Of a stretch of 8,510 nucleotides of DNA, positions 5,791-8,510 are shown in pieces. The notes beneath the pieces were generated by a model. It was not told where the DNA came from, did no database searches, and saw nothing but the letters and a program-made list of their open reading frames with translations. This DNA is from an uncultured Bacteriovoracaceae bacterium (GTDB lineage Bacteria > Bdellovibrionota > Bacteriovoracia > Bacteriovoracales > Bacteriovoracaceae): assembly GCA_937952395.1 (NCBI GenBank), contig CALFYV010000470.1, forward strand, positions 1 through 8,510, written 5' to 3'. The translations under genes and the position numbers were made by a program. Position 1 is the stretch's first letter. Every line of letters begins with the position of its first letter.

Positions 5791-6648
5791 ATGCTTAGGT
5801 TACGTCTTATTTTTGTCAGTTTTGCTCTTTTAATACTTGGTTTTATTTCCTTTTTAAAAGACGATAATCCAGATTTAAACACAGAACGGATGCCGGCGTC
5901 TGTTGAGCAAAAAATAAGCGATGAAGATTTTATCGGCGCCGTTATATCATCAAGAAAGGCACTTAAGGCCTTCCGTAATATTATTGATACTTCCAATTCA
6001 TTATTTTTTATTAACTCAGATAGTTATCTTTGTTTTGAAATTGGAAAAGTAGAAGAATCTGTTAAAGAAATTCATAAATTGTATGATTTTCATGCAAAGG
6101 CTTGGCCTATTTCTCAAAAAACAAGTGTTGAAGAATTTATTAAAAAATATCCCAATGACTTCAAGTCTGTCTGCCAATTGAACAAAACAAAAGAAAAGAA
6201 AAAATTTTTGATTCAATTAGGTCATAACGCTCGAGAGAGTTTACTCAATGTTTATTCAGATAGAAATTATGGCAATAATTATCGTGAATATTACGACCAA
6301 CTGGAATTAAGTATAGAACGTAATCATCAAAGTCTCATTTATGATGAAATTTATACTTATACTAAAAAAATTCATCAAAGCGGCCCTTTACAAAAAAATA
6401 GTGGAGATATGAATATGACCTGTTATGAAATGGGTCGTTATTTTGTACCCTTTTATTTGATGAACACTTCTTACTTGGATTCAAGTGAGAAGAAAAACTC
6501 TCAGATTATTAAGGAATATGGTGCTTTAGGTAGGAGTATTAGCTCTCTAGGTCCACTTTGTCATCAGAGTGATAAGAGCGATAAAATAAAACCAAAGATT
6601 GAAAAAATTCGTTCAGTGGCTTTTCATCTAGCAAAATTAGTTAAGTAG
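5791..6648 (+). CDS. Membrane-anchored or exported protein with internal duplication, unknown function
   Basis: I do not recognise this 285-residue protein. It begins with an arginine-containing MLRLR and a hydrophobic stretch to about residue 22 without a clear signal peptidase site, so it may stay anchored and face the periplasm. Its four cysteines fall into two matching sets. C81 sits in CFEIGK and C128 follows 47 residues later; C211 sits in CYEMGR and C257 follows 46 residues later. Each second cysteine precedes a lysine-rich helix. This suggests two copies of a helical domain of about 130 residues, each with one disulfide. The start is well supported by AGGAG (5781-5785), 5 bases before ATG. 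The gene converges on the serine protease gene with a 12-base overlap. A binding or structural role is a guess. Confidence 0.8.
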   Translation: MLRLRLIFVSFALLILGFISFLKDDNPDLNTERMPASVEQKISDEDFIGAVISSRKALKAFRNIIDTSNSLFFINSDSYLCFEIGKVEESVKEIHKLYDFHAKAWPISQKTSVEEFIKKYPNDFKSVCQLNKTKEKKKFLIQLGHNARESLLNVYSDRNYGNNYREYYDQLELSIERNHQSLIYDEIYTYTKKIHQSGPLQKNSGDMNMTCYEMGRYFVPFYLMNTSYLDSSEKKNSQIIKEYGALGRSISSLGPLCHQSDKSDKIKPKIEKIRSVAFHLAKLVK

Positions 6649-7668
6649 TTGCGCTAATTCAATTTGCCCGGCTTCAATTAAAATGTCATATATCGCAGAT
6701 ATGGGTGTGGCAAAATTTTGCGCCTGTATCCCATAATGAACTGCTTTAGACATTTCGCGAGTTAGGCCAATAACAGTTCCTTCTTGATCAAAAAGCGGTG
6801 AGCCCGAGCCCCCACTAAAAACAGTTGCGTAGTGAATAAGGGTAGAACGATATTGCTTTTGGTTTTTTCTATGACAACGTCTTTTGCTTTTCTCTTTTTT
6901 ACGTTTTTCACAATTACGGATTTTCCCCTTATACCCATTGGTTAAAATAAGTCCAACCCCTGAGCTGCCTTGTAAACCGAAACCAAAAGAATTATTAATA
7001 CTATAAAATAATTTACCCTCTATGCCTAAATCACCCTTCGAACCAATTCTAACAAAATCAGAGTTTTGATTGAAAAAAGGTAAGTTAAATTTTAATACTG
7101 GGAAAAAATCTTCCAGATTATATTGTTTATTCTGGTAAGAAATCGGATTCATCTGAATAAAACAAAAATCTTCTATTTCATGACAAAATAAAACCTCCTT
7201 GCAAGAGCTTGTTTGTTGCTCTTTTGAACCAGAAGGTAATTTAAACCTTATCTCAAAATGACCACAAGCCGTTGCAGAGTCTTTTTGAGCATACAAGACA
7301 TGGTGATTGGTTAATATAATATTGTTTCGAACTAAAAAAGCGCTGCCACTATAACCATTGTCAAAAGATGCCCCGATTATATTAACTTCAAAAACTGAAC
7401 GGGCAAGTTGGTGAAAAAAATTGATCTCATCTTTTGCCATTTTGAAAGTATTTTTATCTTTACCGTTTACCTTAATTTGATTGGGATTTCGGTTCTTAGG
7501 TTCTATCAAAGGTCCAAAAACAGTTTGTTCATCAGCTGCTATTTCTTCGGGGATGAAAAATAAGGGAGTGCGTTGCCTGGCGGTATTAAGCGAAGCCCAT
7601 AAATTGACGCTACTATGCTGTAAAAAACACAGCAGCAAAATGCTGTAAGCAAATAAACGGATAAACAA
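6637..7668 (-). CDS. Exported trypsin-like (V8/S1-type) serine protease
   Basis: This 343-residue protein is a chymotrypsin-fold serine endopeptidase sent across the inner membrane. Residues 1-25 are a signal peptide (MFIRLFAYSILLLCFLQ). The catalytic triad can be read: H123 in GSAFLVRNNIILTNHHVL, D167 in EDFCFI, and S288 in SGGSGSPLF, followed by GTVIGL. This form resembles V8-like and HtrA-like trypsin domains, but no PDZ domain follows. Residues 26-85 may be a propeptide. Residues 253-274 are an unusual Lys/Arg-rich loop bounded by C253 and C265, just before the catalytic serine strand. The start is TTG at 7668: it directly begins the signal peptide, GGAG (7679-7676) lies 7 bases upstream, and no in-frame ATG precedes it before a stop at 7707. 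Its 3' end overlaps the opposing gene by 12 bases. Confidence 0.88.
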   Translation of the reverse strand: MFIRLFAYSILLLCFLQHSSVNLWASLNTARQRTPLFFIPEEIAADEQTVFGPLIEPKNRNPNQIKVNGKDKNTFKMAKDEINFFHQLARSVFEVNIIGASFDNGYSGSAFLVRNNIILTNHHVLYAQKDSATACGHFEIRFKLPSGSKEQQTSSCKEVLFCHEIEDFCFIQMNPISYQNKQYNLEDFFPVLKFNLPFFNQNSDFVRIGSKGDLGIEGKLFYSINNSFGFGLQGSSGVGLILTNGYKGKIRNCEKRKKEKSKRRCHRKNQKQYRSTLIHYATVFSGGSGSPLFDQEGTVIGLTREMSKAVHYGIQAQNFATPISAIYDILIEAGQIELAQLLN

Positions 7669-7736
7669 AAACTCTCTCCAGTAATCAAACTCTCGACTAA
7701 AAATTTATGAATATGTTCACAGACTTACAACTATAC

Positions 7737-7749
7737 TGTAAAGTTTACA
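7737..7749. promoter_or_regulatory. Inverted repeat TGTAAA-G-TTTACA
   Basis: This perfect 13-base inverted repeat with a single central base lies between the divergent protease and nuclease genes, about 70 bases upstream of the protease start. It has the size and place of an operator, but I cannot name a regulator. Confidence 0.3.
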
Positions 7750-7784
7750 TACTCTAAGTAAGCGAAAATGAGGAAATGTTAGAA

Positions 7785-7871
7785 ATGAAAATGACCTTCA
7801 AAATAATTGCTCAAAGCGTTGCAGGACTTTTTGTATTCTTTATTTTATTTTTTTTTTGTTCAAGTTTCTAG
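7785..7871 (+). CDS. 28-residue hydrophobic ORF, possibly a detached signal peptide
   Basis: The ORF begins MKMTFKIIAQ and continues as a very hydrophobic segment ending FFFCSSF before TAG. It looks like a signal peptide with lysines followed by a hydrophobic core. AGGAA (7771-7775) lies 9 bases before the ATG. It ends just after a run of ten T (7848-7857), and a second run of seven T (7912-7918) follows. Removing one T from each run would join it to the endonuclease frame downstream. It is therefore either the broken N-terminus of that gene or an independent small membrane peptide; unlike the 3440-3526 gene it has no clear terminator. Confidence is low either way. Confidence 0.3.
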   Translation: MKMTFKIIAQSVAGLFVFFILFFFCSSF

Positions 7872-7923
7872 CTTCTAAGTGTTGGCAAAAACTTTGTGTT
7901 TGTAGAATAACTTTTTTTAGAGG

Positions 7924-7938
7924 CTCTTAAATTAAGAG
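7924..7938. promoter_or_regulatory. Inverted repeat CTCTTAA-A-TTAAGAG before the endonuclease gene
   Basis: Two perfect 7-base arms flank one base. The right arm contains the only purine-rich AAGAGG near the start, but it lies 16 bases from the ATG at 7956, too far for a normal ribosome site. It could be an operator or chance in AT-rich DNA. Confidence 0.25.
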
Positions 7939-7955
7939 GTAAAAATTTAAAGATT

Positions 7956-8471
7956 ATGAGTTGGAATGTGGCCTTCGCTTTAGGCCTTGGGTCTGAGGGC
8001 AGTAGTTATAAGGCTCGATCTAAGGGGTATTACCAAGAAAAATTAAAAAAAATGGGTGAGGTTATTAAAACTTCTGGCGCGGATATTGTTTTTTTACAAG
8101 AAATTGATTGGGGCAGTTCAAGATTTCATTTTATTGATCAAGTGCAAACATTAGCTAGAGAGAGTGGATTAAAATACTCTGCAAAGGCGCTAAGCTGGGC
8201 CATTAATTATCTTCCCTTTCCTTATTGGCCACCTCAGGATCATTTTGGAGTGATGAATTCAGGAGGGGCGATACTCAGTCGCTTTCCCTTAAGTCATAAT
8301 CAAGTCGAGCTTTTTAAGAAGCCTGATTCTCAAGCATGGTGGTATCAACGCTTCTATCTATTCAGATATGCTCAGGCCGTGCAAGTGCATATCAAAAAAC
8401 AAAACTACTGGGTTGTTAATTGCCATTTGGAAGCTTTTGATAAGAACAACAGGCAGCAAATGGCCCAGTGA
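7956..8471 (+). CDS. Endonuclease/exonuclease/phosphatase-fold protein, truncated by stops (probable pseudogene)
   Basis: This is the N-terminal part of a DNase I-like (EEP) phosphoesterase; such proteins hydrolyse phosphodiester bonds in nucleic acids or phospholipids. Family motifs appear in order: MSWNV (N4), FLQEID (E49, metal ligand), SGGAILSRFPL (102-112) and VVNCHLEAF (N155, H157). The later GDFN and SDH motifs, which carry further metal and catalytic residues, are absent, and the ORF has 171 residues against a usual 250-300. The stop is TGA at 8469-8471. The same frame continues LGEILTS, two TAA codons, then ENVV to the window edge, which is what the helix and the strand before GDFN should look like. 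The ATG also lacks a well-spaced ribosome site, and KNLKI reads in frame just before it. The gene therefore seems damaged, or the sequence contains errors. Confidence 0.75.
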   Translation: MSWNVAFALGLGSEGSSYKARSKGYYQEKLKKMGEVIKTSGADIVFLQEIDWGSSRFHFIDQVQTLARESGLKYSAKALSWAINYLPFPYWPPQDHFGVMNSGGAILSRFPLSHNQVELFKKPDSQAWWYQRFYLFRYAQAVQVHIKKQNYWVVNCHLEAFDKNNRQQMAQ

Positions 8472-8510
8472 TTAGGTGAGATATTAACTTCATAATAAGA
8501 AAATGTAGTA

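Noticed and set aside
5760..5996. 78-codon minus-strand ORF
   Set aside because: It is antisense to the 5' part of the 5791 gene, which has a strong Shine-Dalgarno and a membrane segment; the minus ORF has neither.
6016..6216. 66-codon minus-strand ORF rich in Phe
   Set aside because: Its Phe-rich content is simply the complement of the Lys-rich codons of the plus-strand gene.
7785..7871. Second type I toxin peptide
   Set aside because: It is 28 codons and hydrophobic, but it has no terminator, no antisense partner or repeat, and it reads like a signal peptide in front of a damaged exported enzyme.
1..8510. tRNA, rRNA, CRISPR array, insertion sequence or phage attachment site
   Set aside because: None was seen: no spaced direct repeats, no transposase motifs, no terminal inverted repeats with target duplication, and no cloverleaf-like stretch.

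Overview
The window is AT-rich, protein-dense bacterial DNA. It is probably from a Gram-negative: there is an AcnA-type aconitase plus four or more proteins with Sec-type N-termini, several of them rich in paired cysteines. The mix of exported hydrolases and orphan secreted proteins would fit Bdellovibrionota (Bacteriovorax-like predators), but no single gene proves that.

Layout: 1-1191 is the 3' part of acnA (+). At 1273-3392 lies a two-gene operon (+) with a 10-nt overlap: a small exported protein of unknown function and an exported gluzincin metalloprotease whose catalytic signature resembles anthrax lethal factor. At 3393-3842 is a 450-nt interval that looks empty but holds the most interesting element. 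At 3843-4736 is an exported protein of unknown function (+), overlapping tail to tail an M14-type zinc carboxypeptidase (-, 4681-5661). At 5791-6648 is a membrane-anchored protein with an internal duplication (+), overlapping tail to tail an exported trypsin-like serine protease (-, 6637-7668). At 7956-8471 is an endonuclease/exonuclease/phosphatase-fold gene (+) interrupted by stop codons, probably decaying.

The 3393-3842 interval appears to encode an undescribed type I toxin-antitoxin module. On the minus strand, a 28-codon hydrophobic ORF (3440-3526) has a perfect AGGAGG ribosome site and its own intrinsic terminator. Its C-terminal LLLSLLRL closely resembles the LLVALLRL of the E. coli ZorO toxin as I remember it. 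On the plus strand, a strong promoter and an intrinsic terminator bracket a ~75-nt RNA. That RNA carries 17 consecutive bases complementary (one G-U pair) to codons 3-8 of the toxin message. The toxin leader carries its own near-copy of the antitoxin seed and an anti-Shine-Dalgarno segment, so the message could fold into a silent form. All of this rests on sequence reading and remembered families; no searches or folding programs were run.
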